From NCBI RefSeq assembly GCF_016892765.1, contig NZ_JAFEMD010000034.1, positions 1 through 64,000 on the forward strand: 64,000 nucleotides of DNA, read 5' to 3'. The notes beneath the pieces were generated by a model. It saw only the letters and a program-made list of their open reading frames with translations, was not told where the DNA came from and ran no database searches. The stretch is from Microvirga arvi. GTDB taxonomy: Bacteria > Pseudomonadota > Alphaproteobacteria > Rhizobiales > Beijerinckiaceae. Of this stretch, positions 1-9,153 are shown one piece after another; the first letter of the stretch is position 1; each line of letters begins with the position of its first letter. The translations under genes were made by a program, and so were the position numbers.

Positions 1-189
1 GGAAGTAGACCCAAAGTCTGCTCTCGCGAGGAACACCGGACGTTCCTGGAGGTCAGGGGATCGGCAGAGGATGACCCGTAGCGGTCCTTCGAAGCGACGA
101 AGCACGGATCTTTCTCGTGATGTTACTCACCTATGCTGGATCGGATGAGGAGCGCACGCATCACAGACGCGAATTGGAGCTCTTTCCCT

Positions 190-525
190 TCACATTGGGT
201 TCGCCTTCAATTTTTCCCGCCAGTGGGCTGCCAGATCCTTCAGATCCGAGTCACGCGTGTAGGATGTTGGTTCATCCTCGAGCTTCTCCAGGATTTCGAA
301 GCTGAATTGTGACTCGCCGTGGCGACACCAGGCTTCAATCAACTCCTTCCTGGGGTGAGTGCCGTGTCGAAGCGTGAACCATAGACGGGTTTGGATGGTC
401 TCGATGTTGGGCCAATGTCCGACCCAGGTCTCACCGGAAGCCGCGCAGCGAACCGCGTAGACCCCACCGACGGCCTTGCGTTCCTTGTAGGCTGCCACTG
501 CCGCCCTGCGTGCCTCGTTCCTCAT
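190..525 (-). CDS. GIY-YIG-like nuclease family protein
   Basis: This small protein of about 111 residues starts at the ATG reading MRNEARRAAV. The open frame extends further upstream, but that extension would overlap the divergent DUF2239 gene. Near residues 19-35 it carries GVYAVRC...GETWVG, which resembles the GVY/WVG core of GIY-YIG endonuclease domains. A later arginine-rich stretch (QTRLWFTLRHG) and a conserved-looking glutamate (KELIEAW) follow. Known GIY-YIG proteins cut or bind DNA, but the substrate of this short standalone form is unknown. It is transcribed divergently from the DUF2239 gene. The family call rests on motif resemblance only. Confidence 0.6.
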   Translation of the reverse strand: MRNEARRAAVAAYKERKAVGGVYAVRCAASGETWVGHWPNIETIQTRLWFTLRHGTHPRKELIEAWCRHGESQFSFEILEKLEDEPTSYTRDSDLKDLAAHWREKLKANPM

Positions 526-670
526 CCCGTCACCCCTTCCAACCGGTTGCGAGACGACCGCATAGCGCCTCGTTGTCCACACGGACGCCTTGCATGAATA
601 GTACCCGGAGAATATTGACGCAACGTTTTTTGTCCGGGTAATAAATGACCGCGAACCTGTGGTGCTGAAC

Positions 671-1327
671 GTGTCCGACCTCCTTTCCAAACCCTGCACG
701 GCCTTTGACGGTCATTACTTGCTCCTCTCCGGCCCGCTTGTCGAAGTGGCTCTCGCGGTCAAAGCGGCCACTGAAAACGGCTCATCGCACGCGATCCTCG
801 TGTTCGACGACGCCACCGGCCGCGTCATCGATCTGGACCTGCGTGGGTCCAAGGTCGACGTCGTCGAGAGATTGTCTCAGCCTCCTCGGTCGCCTGTCGG
901 GCGCCACCGCCCCAGTGCGGATGAGACGTCCGAACCTGCGCAAGACGAGAGTTCCGGACCAAGGGGCCGAGGGCGCCCGAAACTGGGGGTCGTTGCGCGC
1001 GAGGTGACGTTGCTGCCGCGACACTGGGAATGGTTGGCCACCCAACCGGGTGGCGCATCCGCCGTCCTGAGACGGCTGGTGGACGACGCCCGACGAAACG
1101 GCGGGGCACGGCAGCAAAAACGTGTCGCTCAGGAGGCCGCCTATCAGTTCATGCTGGCGATCGCGGGCGATCTGCCCGGCTATGAGGAGGCCACGCGCTC
1201 GCTCTTCGCGGATGATCGCGCCAAGCTGGAGCAATGGATCGCGGATTGGCCGCACGACGTGCAGTCGCACGTCCTGCGCCTGGCGTCTGGTCCGCAGGAT
1301 CACCCAACCTCACCCCGGGCGGAATAG
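671..1327 (+). CDS. DUF2239 family protein
   Basis: The protein has about 218 residues and matches DUF2239. There is an N-terminal block with PCTAFDGH and SGPLVEVALAVKAA, a statement-like segment ILVFDDATGR, a proline/charge-rich linker, and the hallmark GRGRPKLGVVAREVTLLPRHWEWL. After that come an arginine-rich helix and a C-terminal helical part. The function of the family is unknown. The RGRGRPKLG segment looks like an AT-hook and suggests nucleic-acid contact (inference). The GTG at 671 is chosen because it leaves the usual short leader before TAFDG; a GTG at 659 is possible. The stop lies 4 bases before the alpha/beta hydrolase start, so the two are probably co-transcribed. Confidence 0.8.
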   Translation: MSDLLSKPCTAFDGHYLLLSGPLVEVALAVKAATENGSSHAILVFDDATGRVIDLDLRGSKVDVVERLSQPPRSPVGRHRPSADETSEPAQDESSGPRGRGRPKLGVVAREVTLLPRHWEWLATQPGGASAVLRRLVDDARRNGGARQQKRVAQEAAYQFMLAIAGDLPGYEEATRSLFADDRAKLEQWIADWPHDVQSHVLRLASGPQDHPTSPRAE

Positions 1328-1331
1328 CATC

Positions 1332-2228
1332 ATGGCCATCGTGAAAGGCAATGGGATCGACCTGGCCTATGACAGCTTCGGCGACGGGGCCGACGCGATT
1401 CTGCTGGTCGCAGGGTTGGGTACGCAAATGATCCGGTGGACGGTCCCGTTCTGCGAGGCGCTGGCGGCGCGCGGCTACCGCGTGATCCGTTTCGATAACC
1501 GGGACAGTGGATGTTCGACCCACTTCCACCACTGCGCCCCGCCGGATTTCCATGCGCTGGCGGCAGCGCTGATGGCCGGACAGCGACCCGACGTTCCCTA
1601 CACGCTCCAGGACATGGCCGCAGACGCCATCGGCTTGCTCGACGCCCTCGTCATTGACAGGGCACATATCGTTGGGCGCTCGATGGGCGGGATGATCGCC
1701 CAGATCATGGCGAGCGAGCATCCCGAGCGGGTGCTGTCGCTGACCTCGATCATGTCGAGCACGGGCAATCCCATGCTGCCGCAGGCGGCCCCCGATGTCA
1801 TGGCGATGATGACGCGCCCGGCGCCGGATCCCGTCTCGGACGAAGCCGGCTTCATCGCGCACAGGCTTGCCTTCGCACGCCGCATCGCCGGCAACGGCCA
1901 AGGGTTCGACGAGGGGGCCCATCGCCTCCTCATCCTGGAGGAGACCCGGCGCGCTTATGATCCTGGCGGCTCCGCACGGCAGATCGCCGCGATGGCCGTG
2001 ACCGGTGATCGTCGCTCACGTCTGGCGACGGTCACCGCGCCGACGCTCGTCATTCATGGGGCCGATGATCCGCTCATCCTTCCGGCTTGTGGCAGGGACA
2101 CCGCAGCGTCCATCCCGAACGCAGACCTCATGCTGATCAACGGCATGGGGCATGATGTGCCGCCTGCGCTGGATCGCACCGTCATCGAGGCCATTGACCG
2201 GACAGCGAGGCGGTCATCAAGGCGCTGA
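1332..2228 (+). CDS. Alpha/beta-fold hydrolase
   Basis: This is a 298-residue soluble hydrolase. The oxyanion-hole region LVAGLG lies near residues 25-30, FDNRDSG near 54-60, the nucleophile elbow GRSMGG at 115-120 (Ser117), the acid in GADDPL, and the histidine in GMGHDVP near the C terminus, so the catalytic triad is complete. The start ATG follows the DUF2239 stop by 4 bases. The length and the early FDNRDSG motif are typical of the family annotated as alpha/beta hydrolases or esterases, close to the AclJ/DhmA/3-oxoadipate enol-lactonase relatives. The substrate cannot be told from sequence. A strong hairpin follows downstream. Confidence 0.85.
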   Translation: MAIVKGNGIDLAYDSFGDGADAILLVAGLGTQMIRWTVPFCEALAARGYRVIRFDNRDSGCSTHFHHCAPPDFHALAAALMAGQRPDVPYTLQDMAADAIGLLDALVIDRAHIVGRSMGGMIAQIMASEHPERVLSLTSIMSSTGNPMLPQAAPDVMAMMTRPAPDPVSDEAGFIAHRLAFARRIAGNGQGFDEGAHRLLILEETRRAYDPGGSARQIAAMAVTGDRRSRLATVTAPTLVIHGADDPLILPACGRDTAASIPNADLMLINGMGHDVPPALDRTVIEAIDRTARRSSRR

Positions 2229-2350
2229 AGCGACGCTCCAAGCGCTCAAAGGCCCAATCTCCGCTTCCGCTCCAGCCACCACGACACCACTTACGTTTTG
2301 CGTAGGCGGTGTCGCAAAGCTTACGACGCCCGTGAGCAAAGGACTGCAAC

Positions 2351-2434
2351 TGGCACACCTGAGACGCTACGCCGAGGGCAGCAATCCTCACAAAACCTGA
2401 CATTCCGAAAAGTGAATGGACTTCACTGCCTGAC
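2351..2434. repeat. Dispersed 84-bp imperfect direct repeat, copy 1
   Basis: By hand alignment about 70 of 84 positions match a second copy at 4420-4503 in the same orientation, with no gaps. The best-conserved parts are GGCAGCAATCCTCAC and ATGGACTTCACTGCCTGAC. No coding sense is evident. Together the copies bracket the NmrA/TetR gene pair. Confidence 0.75.
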
Positions 2435-2503
2435 ACTCGCAGGTCAGGTCCGGTCTACCCGCTCCCCAAAGCGGACACACCGGACCTGACCTGCGAGTGT
2501 CAG
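2430..2503. terminator. Perfect 25-bp inverted repeat between convergent genes
   Basis: The arms 2430-2454 and 2479-2503 are perfect reverse complements (start CTGACACTCGCAGGTCAGG) around a 24-base loop. The structure lies between the convergent alpha/beta hydrolase and NmrA genes, so a bidirectional terminator is plausible. It lacks a clear T-run, and it overlaps the last five bases of the 84-bp repeat, so it may instead be part of a mobile or palindromic element. Confidence 0.65.
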
Positions 2504-2534
2504 TTAAGACTGCGAGGTGCGGGTGCGCGAGCGC

Positions 2535-3461
2535 TTAGCCGATGACGAACTTATCACGGTTCTGCGCGATGAACTCGTCAATCGTGGTCAGCGGCAAGCC
2601 CCACCTGCGAACGGCATTGAGGTCGACCTTATAGCCCTCGACGTTGTTCCATGACTCGTGCTTAAAGCCAATCTCACCATAGGGTTTTGCGAGAGCCTCG
2701 GCTTCTGACAAGGTGACAGCCGAAACCGACTTCCCAGTGGCCTTGGTTATCTTGGCTGCAATCTCGGGCAAAGTGGCGGAGTCTGCGGCGAGGTCGATCT
2801 CATGACCATGGAAACGCTTCGGATCGGCGAAGGCAGCCGCCGCGAACGCGCCAATGTTGTCCGCCGCGATCCAATCGATGCTGGTGTCTGCTTCGATTGC
2901 AGTCTCGAACTGACCACGTTCGCGGAGCGAAGGCCACATGGACTCCACCATCGGGGGCACGAGGTTCTCCATGATCATGGCGGGCTTCAGGATCACCCAG
3001 TGACGGAAGCCCTGCGTCGTGACCATGTCGATCACGAGCGCCTTGTTGTTCCAGTAGAGCGGTTCCCAGCGCCCCTCGTCCCAGCCGACGAAATTCTTCT
3101 GATCGCCCGCGCGGGCAACGGAGGTGTGGACGACCGTGTCGACCCCTGCGGGGCCGGCAGCCTCGATCAACGCCCTGCCGGTTACGATCTCGGTATCCGG
3201 GTCACCGGGATGCGATCCCATCTGCATCGAGAAAACGCCGTCTACCCCGGCCAATGCCGCATCGAGGCTGGCGGAATCATTGAAGTCGCCCTTCACGACC
3301 TCCACGCCCTGCGCCGCGAGCGCTTGTCCCGCGGCCGAAGCGGGATCGCGCGTCAGAGCGCGCACGGGGCGGCCTGCTTGCAGCAGCGCGCGGACGACAG
3401 CACCACCTTGTTTGCCGGTGGCGCCTGTGACGAGGATAGGGCGGATAATTGGGGTCGGCAT
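2535..3461 (-). CDS. NmrA-like NAD(P)-binding oxidoreductase
   Basis: The protein has 308 residues from the ATG of MPTPIIRP. A longer open frame extends upstream, but it would run into the divergent TetR gene. The Rossmann motif VTGATGKQGG sits at residues 11-20, followed by the NmrA/HSCARG pattern ALTRDPAS and VEVVKGDFND. It lacks the YxxxK pair of classical SDRs, as expected for this atypical SDR group, which bind NAD(P) and act as reductases or redox sensors. Divergent pairing with a TetR gene suggests local control of the reductase by that regulator (inference). The substrate is unknown. Confidence 0.85.
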   Translation of the reverse strand: MPTPIIRPILVTGATGKQGGAVVRALLQAGRPVRALTRDPASAAGQALAAQGVEVVKGDFNDSASLDAALAGVDGVFSMQMGSHPGDPDTEIVTGRALIEAAGPAGVDTVVHTSVARAGDQKNFVGWDEGRWEPLYWNNKALVIDMVTTQGFRHWVILKPAMIMENLVPPMVESMWPSLRERGQFETAIEADTSIDWIAADNIGAFAAAAFADPKRFHGHEIDLAADSATLPEIAAKITKATGKSVSAVTLSEAEALAKPYGEIGFKHESWNNVEGYKVDLNAVRRWGLPLTTIDEFIAQNRDKFVIG

Positions 3462-3544
3462 GGGAAGCCTCTCGTAGAGTGTACGCGCTCTCGGCGCCGG
3501 GGAAGTTCTGCCCCCCACATAAGGCTGGCTGATACGAAACGCAA

Positions 3545-3569
3545 GAGTTTCGGTAATGTTGAGTTTCGG
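3545..3569. promoter_or_regulatory. Candidate operator: direct repeat GAGTTTCGG x2
   Basis: Two copies of GAGTTTCGG (3545-3553 and 3561-3569) lie 16 bp apart in the 123-bp gap between the divergent NmrA and TetR genes. The first also pairs with an upstream GAAAC in the sequence CGAAACGCAAGAGTTTCG. This is a plausible TetR binding site, but it is a short motif seen once. Confidence 0.35.
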
Positions 3570-3584
3570 AATATTTGAACCTAT

Positions 3585-4220
3585 ATGGATGCTATGAACG
3601 ACCAAGCTAATCGACATCAGCGTCGTCTGCCGCCGGCGGTACGGGGGCGCGCACAAGACAGAAGCCGCGACGATCTCATCATCGGCGCAGCGCTCGAACT
3701 CCTTGCTGAAAAGGGCTATCACGGTCTGACGATGACCGATGTGGCGGCGCGCGCGGGGGTATCGAAGGCGACGCTTTATCGGCGTTGGACGGCGAAAGCG
3801 GATCTTGTGGCCGATGCCGTTGCCACGCTGAATGCAATGGAACCGCCTCTATATCCCGGCACATCGCTGCGAGACGATCTTCTCGCGTTGATGGAGCAGG
3901 CCGGCAACTGCGACGACCGTCCCGAGATCGTAACCGCGACGATGGAGATGGCGCGGTTGCACCCGGACCTTTATCGAACCCTGGCCGAGCGCTTCGGCAC
4001 GTTCGTTCGGGCAGAACTAGACAAGCTCGCAAGGAGAGCGGCTGATGCGGGACACGTGCCTTTGTCGGAGGTTGAGCTCGACGTCTTGAGTGATACGGTC
4101 GTCGCGCTGCTGGCCCATTATGCCGGACCGGCTGGTGCATCGGTCCCGCGCGAGCGTCTGATCAGGCTGGTCGACCACGTGCTGATGGTCCTGATGACGG
4201 GGGCACGTGCCGCGGAATAG
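3585..4220 (+). CDS. TetR/AcrR family transcriptional regulator
   Basis: This 211-residue regulator has an N-terminal TetR helix-turn-helix: an ILIGAALELLAEKGYHGLTM-like stretch, then DVAARAGVSKATLYRRW near residues 53-69. The C-terminal ligand domain resembles TetR_C_11 (GNCDDRPEIVTATMEM and a late VALLAHYAGP). Either the ATG at 3585 or the one three codons later could start it. It is divergent from the NmrA reductase, which it probably represses (inference). The 84-bp repeat follows about 200 bases after its stop. Confidence 0.88.
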   Translation: MDAMNDQANRHQRRLPPAVRGRAQDRSRDDLIIGAALELLAEKGYHGLTMTDVAARAGVSKATLYRRWTAKADLVADAVATLNAMEPPLYPGTSLRDDLLALMEQAGNCDDRPEIVTATMEMARLHPDLYRTLAERFGTFVRAELDKLARRAADAGHVPLSEVELDVLSDTVVALLAHYAGPAGASVPRERLIRLVDHVLMVLMTGARAAE

Positions 4221-5125
4221 GCGATCCCACTCCCGCGCGGCAGCTTTTCGAGTTCCTTACCTTCGAGCTGCCGGTCCGCAACCCACGAAACCCGGTCATT
4301 CCCGAAACAGCATCCTTTTCGGGACGGCGGCTAGCCGATCAGATAGGGTTCGCGCGCATCTGGTCTCTTTCACAAACGGCCTTTCGCGAAATCATGCGAA
4401 AACCAGGAAGGTCGGGTCATGGCACACCTAAGACCTAAGCTCGAAGGCAGCAATCCTCACGTAACCAGACCTTCCGAAAGGTGTATGGACTTCACTGCCT
4501 GACCCAGAGCTGCCCTTCGTCAGTAAAGTTTCTGGTCACGACCCGTTATCCCGAGCATCCGCGGCCCTTCGGTGCATCCATGGAGCAGGAGCGTTGCACC
4601 TCGCGACTGAGCGGGACCATTATTCCGGCTCGCTGCTCCCGCTCGTATACGCCTGAGGGCACCTGGAAAAATAGGGTCCCGAGAGGTGTCGGCACAGTTG
4701 GCCGCTTCTGGCAGAACGGCGTTACCGGTGGAAGTTTGGGCCGCGGGAGACTGGACCATGAGCGATGCCGAGACTGAAGCGGTGGTGAACTCTGTCTGAG
4801 CGCAGGCAACGCCGCTCGGAGTGGTCGACGGCTTTCAGTAACCTCCGTAGCGTCACTCGCGCAGGCCGCAGTCGCGGCTCTCGACCGACATCGGCCTGCC
4901 TGACCGATCAGGAACTGCCTCAGCCGGCCTACATAGTAGCGGGATTGCCGGGCTTGAGACACTTCAGCCACGAGGGCTGAGGAGGAACGCTGATCTATCG
5001 GCGGAAAATGGCTGACAAATTGCCGTGGGCGGCTATTGTCCGGTCGGGGCCTCCGCCATGCGGAGCCGCCCGCATGTCCCAGAGCCTGAATGACCGCAGG
5101 CCGTTCCGGCGAGGTAAGCCTGATC
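4221..5125. other. Gene-poor region carrying repeat copy 2
   Basis: No open frame here looks like a real protein on either strand. The only structured item recognised is the second 84-bp repeat copy. Overlapping frames on both strands are low-complexity and arginine/serine-rich, as expected for non-coding GC-rich DNA. It may hold a decayed gene that I could not identify. Confidence 0.5.
4420..4503. repeat. Dispersed 84-bp imperfect direct repeat, copy 2
   Basis: This is the second copy of the repeat at 2351-2434, in the same orientation and of the same length, with roughly 83% identity by hand alignment. The 25-bp inverted repeat that follows copy 1 is absent here. Confidence 0.75.
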
Positions 5126-6184
5126 ATGTCGACGACGTCGCAAGCGAGCATCAACGCAGTGCTCGAAACCGCCGTGCCCGTGGCTGAGGTCGAGGAAGTG
5201 AGGGCGATTGCGCTTCGGCATTTCGGTATTCGCGGCGAGCCGACCCGGCTGCCGGGCGAGCGGGATAGCAACTTCCACATCAGGACGGAGGATGGTGATC
5301 ACTTCCTCCTGAGGATCAGCAATCCTGTCGAAGACCGTCAGGTGACGGATTTCCAGACCAAGCTCCTGCTGCACATCGAGCAGACCGATCCGGGGCTGCC
5401 CGTGCCGCGCATTGTCCGATCCGTCGAAGGCAGGCCCGAAATCATCCTCACGCTTCCGGGGCAACCGCCGAGCGTCGGGCGCCTCTATACGTTTCTCCAG
5501 GGCGAGCCCCTGTACAAGACGCCGCCCAGCTGGCGCCAGCGGCGGAACATAGGCGGAGTGCTCGCCCGGATCGATCTCGCCATACGGGAATTCCAGCATC
5601 CGGGTTCCAACCATGAGCTGATGTGGGACATGAAGCATGCCCACCGTCTGCGTCCCCTGCTGGTGCATGTCGAGGATCGGCGACGGCGTGCTCTGGTGGA
5701 GCGGTTTCTCGACAGATTCGAGCAATTCGTGCTGCCCGCCATGCCGAACCTGCGCACGCAGGTCATCCACAACGACCTGAACCCGCATAACGTGCTCGTG
5801 GCGGAACGCGATCATGACCATGTGACCGGCGTAATCGACTTCGGCGATGCGGTGCTGGCCCCTCTGGTGAACGATCCCGCGGTCGCCGCGGCCTATCGGA
5901 ATGCGGATGCCGGGCATCCGCTTGAAACGATCTCCGAGTTCATTGCCGGATACCATGCCGTCCTTCCGCTCTACGACGCCGAGTTCGAGATCTTGTTCGA
6001 CCTCGTGGCGACCCGCATGATACTGACGGTGCTGATCACCAGCTGGCGCGCCGCCATCCAGCCGGAGAACCGCGAATACATCCTGCGCAACGCGCCGTCA
6101 GCCTGGGCCGGGTTGGAGCGGTTCGCCGCCTTGGACCGCGCGGAAGCGCACGCCTATCTTCGTCGAAACAGCCGCTCGGAGTGA
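5126..6184 (+). CDS. Hydroxylysine-kinase-like phosphotransferase (APH fold)
   Basis: The protein has 352 residues from the ATG preceded by GAGG. It shows the aminoglycoside-phosphotransferase kinase fold: RDSNFHIRTEDGDHFLLRISNP (nucleotide loop and lysine/arginine region) near residues 40-62, the catalytic loop HNDLNPHN near 215, and the metal-binding IDFGDA near 238. The immediate neighbour, 3 bases downstream, is an AGXT2L-like class III PLP enzyme. That kinase/PLP pairing is known for hydroxylysine kinase with phosphohydroxylysine phospho-lyase, and for fused bacterial versions. Phosphorylation of an amino alcohol or hydroxy-amino acid is therefore the best guess; the exact substrate is not proven. 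Confidence 0.75.
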   Translation: MSTTSQASINAVLETAVPVAEVEEVRAIALRHFGIRGEPTRLPGERDSNFHIRTEDGDHFLLRISNPVEDRQVTDFQTKLLLHIEQTDPGLPVPRIVRSVEGRPEIILTLPGQPPSVGRLYTFLQGEPLYKTPPSWRQRRNIGGVLARIDLAIREFQHPGSNHELMWDMKHAHRLRPLLVHVEDRRRRALVERFLDRFEQFVLPAMPNLRTQVIHNDLNPHNVLVAERDHDHVTGVIDFGDAVLAPLVNDPAVAAAYRNADAGHPLETISEFIAGYHAVLPLYDAEFEILFDLVATRMILTVLITSWRAAIQPENREYILRNAPSAWAGLERFAALDRAEAHAYLRRNSRSE

Positions 6185-6187
6185 CCG

Positions 6188-7510
6188 ATGTCCATGATCA
6201 ACGCCTATGATCCTGCCAAGGCGGCCGATGTGGCCGTACGCGAGCAGGAGATGATCGCCCATCGCCAGCGCCTGCTCGGGCCAGCCTACCGGCTGTTCTA
6301 TGCCAATCCAGTCCATGTGGTGCGCGGGGAGGGCGTGTGGCTCTATGATCCCGATGGTCGGGCTTATCTCGACGTCTACAACAACGTGGCGTCCGTCGGC
6401 CATTGCCACCCGCATGTCGTGGCCGCGCTGTCCAGGCAGGCGTCCATCCTCAACACGCATACCCGCTACCTCCACGACATGGTTCTCGACTATGCCGAGA
6501 AGCTTCTCGGCTATTTCCCCATCGAGAACCCGCAGGTGATGTTCACTTGCACCGGCAGCGAGGCGAACGATCTGGCCTTGCGGGTGGCGAAAACTCACAC
6601 AGGCGGCACCGGGGTCATCATCACCGACTTCGCCTATCACGGGGTCACGAGCGTCATCGCCGAGATTTCGCCCTCGCTCGGCGCCGGGATGCGCTTGGGC
6701 GATCACGTGCGCGCCGTGCCTGCGCCGGACCATTATAGGTCGAACGGGCAGGATGTGGGCGCGGCCTTTGCGCAGCATGTTCGCGCCGCGATCGACGACA
6801 TGAGGGCTCATGGCATCAAGCCCGCCGCGCTGATCGTCGACACGATCTTCTCGAGCGACGGCGTGTTCTCGGATCCGGCAGGCTTCCTGACGCCGGCGGT
6901 CGAGGAGATCCGCAAAGCCGGCGGGATTTTCATCGCGGACGAGGTCCAGCCCGGCTTCGGCCGCACAGGCGACGCCATGTGGGGGTTCCAGCGCCATGGG
7001 GTCGTGCCCGATATCGTGACCCTCGGAAAGCCCATGGGCAACGGTCATCCCGTGGCCGGCATGGTGGCGAAGCCCGCAATTCTAGACGAGTTCGGGAAGC
7101 GCGTGCGCTATTTCAACACCTTCGGCGGCAACCCCGTCTCCTCGGCCGTCGGAATCGCCGTGCTGGAGGTCATCGAACAGGAGGGACTGGTGGAGAATGC
7201 CCGCAGCGTGGGGGCCTATCTCCGGCAGGGCCTTCAGGACTTGGCGAACCGCCACCCGATCATCGGCGATGTGCGCGGGGCCGGTCTGTTCGTCGGTGTG
7301 GAATTGGTGCGGGACTGTGCCACAAAGGAGCCCGCCATGCAGGAGACCGCGGCCTTGGTGAACGGCCTACGCGAACGGCGGGTGCTCATCAGCGCGACGG
7401 GACGTGCCGCCAATGGCCTGAAGATCCGCCCGCCGCTGGTCTTCTCGAAGGCGAACGCTGACCATTTCCTCTCCGCCATGGAGCAGACACTCGAGCAAAT
7501 GGCACTCTGA
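6188..7510 (+). CDS. Class III PLP enzyme, phospho-lyase (AGXT2L)-like aminotransferase
   Basis: This 440-residue fold-type I PLP enzyme has the class III signature: [11 protein letters not shown] for phosphate binding, [13 protein letters not shown] with the cofactor aspartate, and [12 protein letters not shown], whose lysine (about residue 281) forms the Schiff base. The GKPMGNGHP form is that of AGXT2L enzymes (ethanolamine-phosphate and 5-phosphohydroxylysine phospho-lyases) rather than GabT or ArgD. It sits directly behind a hydroxylysine-kinase-like gene and probably forms an operon with it. The expected reaction is elimination of phosphate and ammonia from a phosphorylated amino alcohol to give an aldehyde (inference from family and context). 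Confidence 0.8.
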   Translation: MSMINAYDPAKAADVAVREQEMIAHRQRLLGPAYRLFYANPVHVVRGEGVWLYDPDGRAYLDVYNNVASVGHCHPHVVAALSRQASILNTHTRYLHDMVLDYAEKLLGYFPIENPQVMFTCTGSEANDLALRVAKTHTGGTGVIITDFAYHGVTSVIAEISPSLGAGMRLGDHVRAVPAPDHYRSNGQDVGAAFAQHVRAAIDDMRAHGIKPAALIVDTIFSSDGVFSDPAGFLTPAVEEIRKAGGIFIADEVQPGFGRTGDAMWGFQRHGVVPDIVTLGKPMGNGHPVAGMVAKPAILDEFGKRVRYFNTFGGNPVSSAVGIAVLEVIEQEGLVENARSVGAYLRQGLQDLANRHPIIGDVRGAGLFVGVELVRDCATKEPAMQETAALVNGLRERRVLISATGRAANGLKIRPPLVFSKANADHFLSAMEQTLEQMAL

Positions 7511-7545
7511 CGGAATCGGATGTTTGCTCAATCTCTGTAATAAAG

Positions 7546-7589
7546 CATCGTGCTTCGCGAAGAACCGGTTCCCACCGCTTCGCACGATG
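7546..7589. terminator. Imperfect hairpin between convergent genes
   Basis: CATCGTGC (7546-7553) pairs with GCACGATG (7582-7589). A small internal palindrome, CTTCGCGAAG, lies between the arms. It sits between the convergent PLP enzyme and HisD-like genes, so a bidirectional terminator or a REP-like palindrome is possible. Confidence 0.4.
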
Positions 7590-7666
7590 TTGTAGCAGGC
7601 AGATAAACGATCGGCGACAGGCGCTGCCGCCGATCGCCGATTGTTCGGCATCTGCCGGTTGCGGGA

Positions 7667-8974
7667 TCAGACTGGTCCGTTCTTCAGGAGCTGTTCTCGG
7701 CTCAGGCGGAAGGCAGCCGCGCGGCGGTGCCCTTCGAGGCCTTCGCTCTCGCTCTGGCGGCAGGCAGGCGGCGCAACGGCCGCGACGCCGCACTCGTCGA
7801 GCCATTGGTGGGTGCAAACCTTCACGTAGGAGCCAACCCAGAGGCCGCCCGTGTAGCGGCCGGCGCCCATGGTCGGCAGCGTGTGGTTGGTGCCGCAGCA
7901 TTTGTCCGAATAAACCACACTGGAGAGTGGCCCGATGAACAGCGAGCCGTAGTTGCGCAGTTTTTTGGCGGTCGCATGCGGATCGCGCGTGTGCACCTGC
8001 AGGTGCTCGGCCGCAATAAAGTCCGAATAGGCGATCATCGCGTCCTCGTCGGCGCAGACGGCGATCTCGCCGTAGTCGCGCCAGGCGGGGCCGGCAACAT
8101 TCGCGGTGGAAAGGTTCTGAAGCTGGCGCTCGACTTCCGCAAGAGTGGCCTCGGCCAGTTCCCGGCTCGTGGTGATGAGGCCCACGCGGGTGCGGATGTC
8201 GTGCTCGGCCTGCGCCAGAAGGTCCACGGCGATCATTTCCGGATCACCTGTCTCGTCGGCCACCACGAAGATTTCGCTCGGGCCGGCGAGCTGGTCAATG
8301 CCTACAGGGCCGAACACCTGGCGCTTCGCCTCGTTGACGAAGGCGTTGCCGGGGCCGACGATCTTGTCGACGGCCGGCACCGTCTCCGTGCCATTGGCCA
8401 TCGCGGCAATCGCCTGCGCACCGCCGATACGGAAGATGCGGTCGGCGCCCGAGAGATGGCAGCCGGCGATCATGGCCGGGTGGGCCGTCGGTGGAAGGCA
8501 GGCGATGACCTCTTCGCAGCCAGCGACTTTGGCAGGCACGATCGTCATGATCGGGGCGGACAGGAGGGGATAACGCCCGCCAGGCACGTAGGCGCCGACG
8601 GTTTTGATCGGGATCACGCGGTGCCCCAGATTGAGGCCGGGCAGGGCTTCGATCTCGAGGGGCAGGATGGTGCCGAGCTGCGCCTGTGCAAAGGCGCGGA
8701 CGCGCTCGATGGCGAACTCCGTGTCCTGCCGGGTCTGCGGATCGAGGTTGCGCACGGCCTCGGCGCACTCCTCCTCGGTGACTTCGAAAGCGGCCACATC
8801 CACCTTGTCGAACGCGTTGCCGTATTCCCGCACGGCCGCGTCCCCCCGCGTCCTCACGGCGCCGATGATGTCACGAACGGTGGCTTCGATCTCGCGATTG
8901 TCTGTGTCGGCGTCGCGCTTCGGCGCTTTGATATGTGTGACCTTCTCGGTCGAAGTCGACATCGATCGTAACAT
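7667..8974 (-). CDS. Histidinol dehydrogenase family protein, catabolic HisD/HpsN-type
   Basis: This NAD-dependent dehydrogenase of about 435 residues belongs to the HisD superfamily. It keeps the Gln/His zinc pair in LLAQAEHD, the catalytic Glu-His of AAEHLQV, the aspartate in [13 protein letters not shown] and a C-terminal histidine. Family hallmarks [16 protein letters not shown] and [16 protein letters not shown] are intact. True histidine biosynthesis is unlikely because no his genes are nearby. Paralogues such as HpsN (sulfopropanediol 3-dehydrogenase) oxidise other alcohols to acids. Beside a kinase/phospho-lyase pair, an XRE-cupin regulator and a Pot-type importer, it probably oxidises an amino alcohol or diol (inference). 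The ATG with an upstream GGA is chosen. Confidence 0.82.
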   Translation of the reverse strand: MLRSMSTSTEKVTHIKAPKRDADTDNREIEATVRDIIGAVRTRGDAAVREYGNAFDKVDVAAFEVTEEECAEAVRNLDPQTRQDTEFAIERVRAFAQAQLGTILPLEIEALPGLNLGHRVIPIKTVGAYVPGGRYPLLSAPIMTIVPAKVAGCEEVIACLPPTAHPAMIAGCHLSGADRIFRIGGAQAIAAMANGTETVPAVDKIVGPGNAFVNEAKRQVFGPVGIDQLAGPSEIFVVADETGDPEMIAVDLLAQAEHDIRTRVGLITTSRELAEATLAEVERQLQNLSTANVAGPAWRDYGEIAVCADEDAMIAYSDFIAAEHLQVHTRDPHATAKKLRNYGSLFIGPLSSVVYSDKCCGTNHTLPTMGAGRYTGGLWVGSYVKVCTHQWLDECGVAAVAPPACRQSESEGLEGHRRAAAFRLSREQLLKNGPV

Positions 8975-9153
8975 TGTTTGTTCCTTTTTTACGGGTCTCA
9001 ACTCTCGATGATGTCGTGGAGCTTCTCAATTAGCCTCGACCCTCTTGTTCATTATTCTAACCATGCCTAAGATGGTGAAAATGCAGCCTGTGACCACGCC
9101 GGACTCTCATCGGGTTTGGACGGGCGAGGCCCTCAGATGAGGAAGAGGTGGGC

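Noticed and set aside
4546-5280. Long minus-strand open frame of 244 codons
   Set aside because: It is serine/arginine/proline-rich with no motif and overlaps the start of the kinase-like gene on the other strand, which is typical of GC-rich antisense frames.
7727-8971. 414-codon plus-strand frame opposite the HisD-like gene
   Set aside because: It is the antisense shadow of a gene with fully conserved catalytic motifs. The frame itself is a repetitive G/A/V/R/D/H composition.
7667-8974. Biosynthetic histidinol dehydrogenase (hisD)
   Set aside because: No other his genes are nearby and the neighbours are catabolic, so the call was kept at family level rather than assigning the biosynthetic role.
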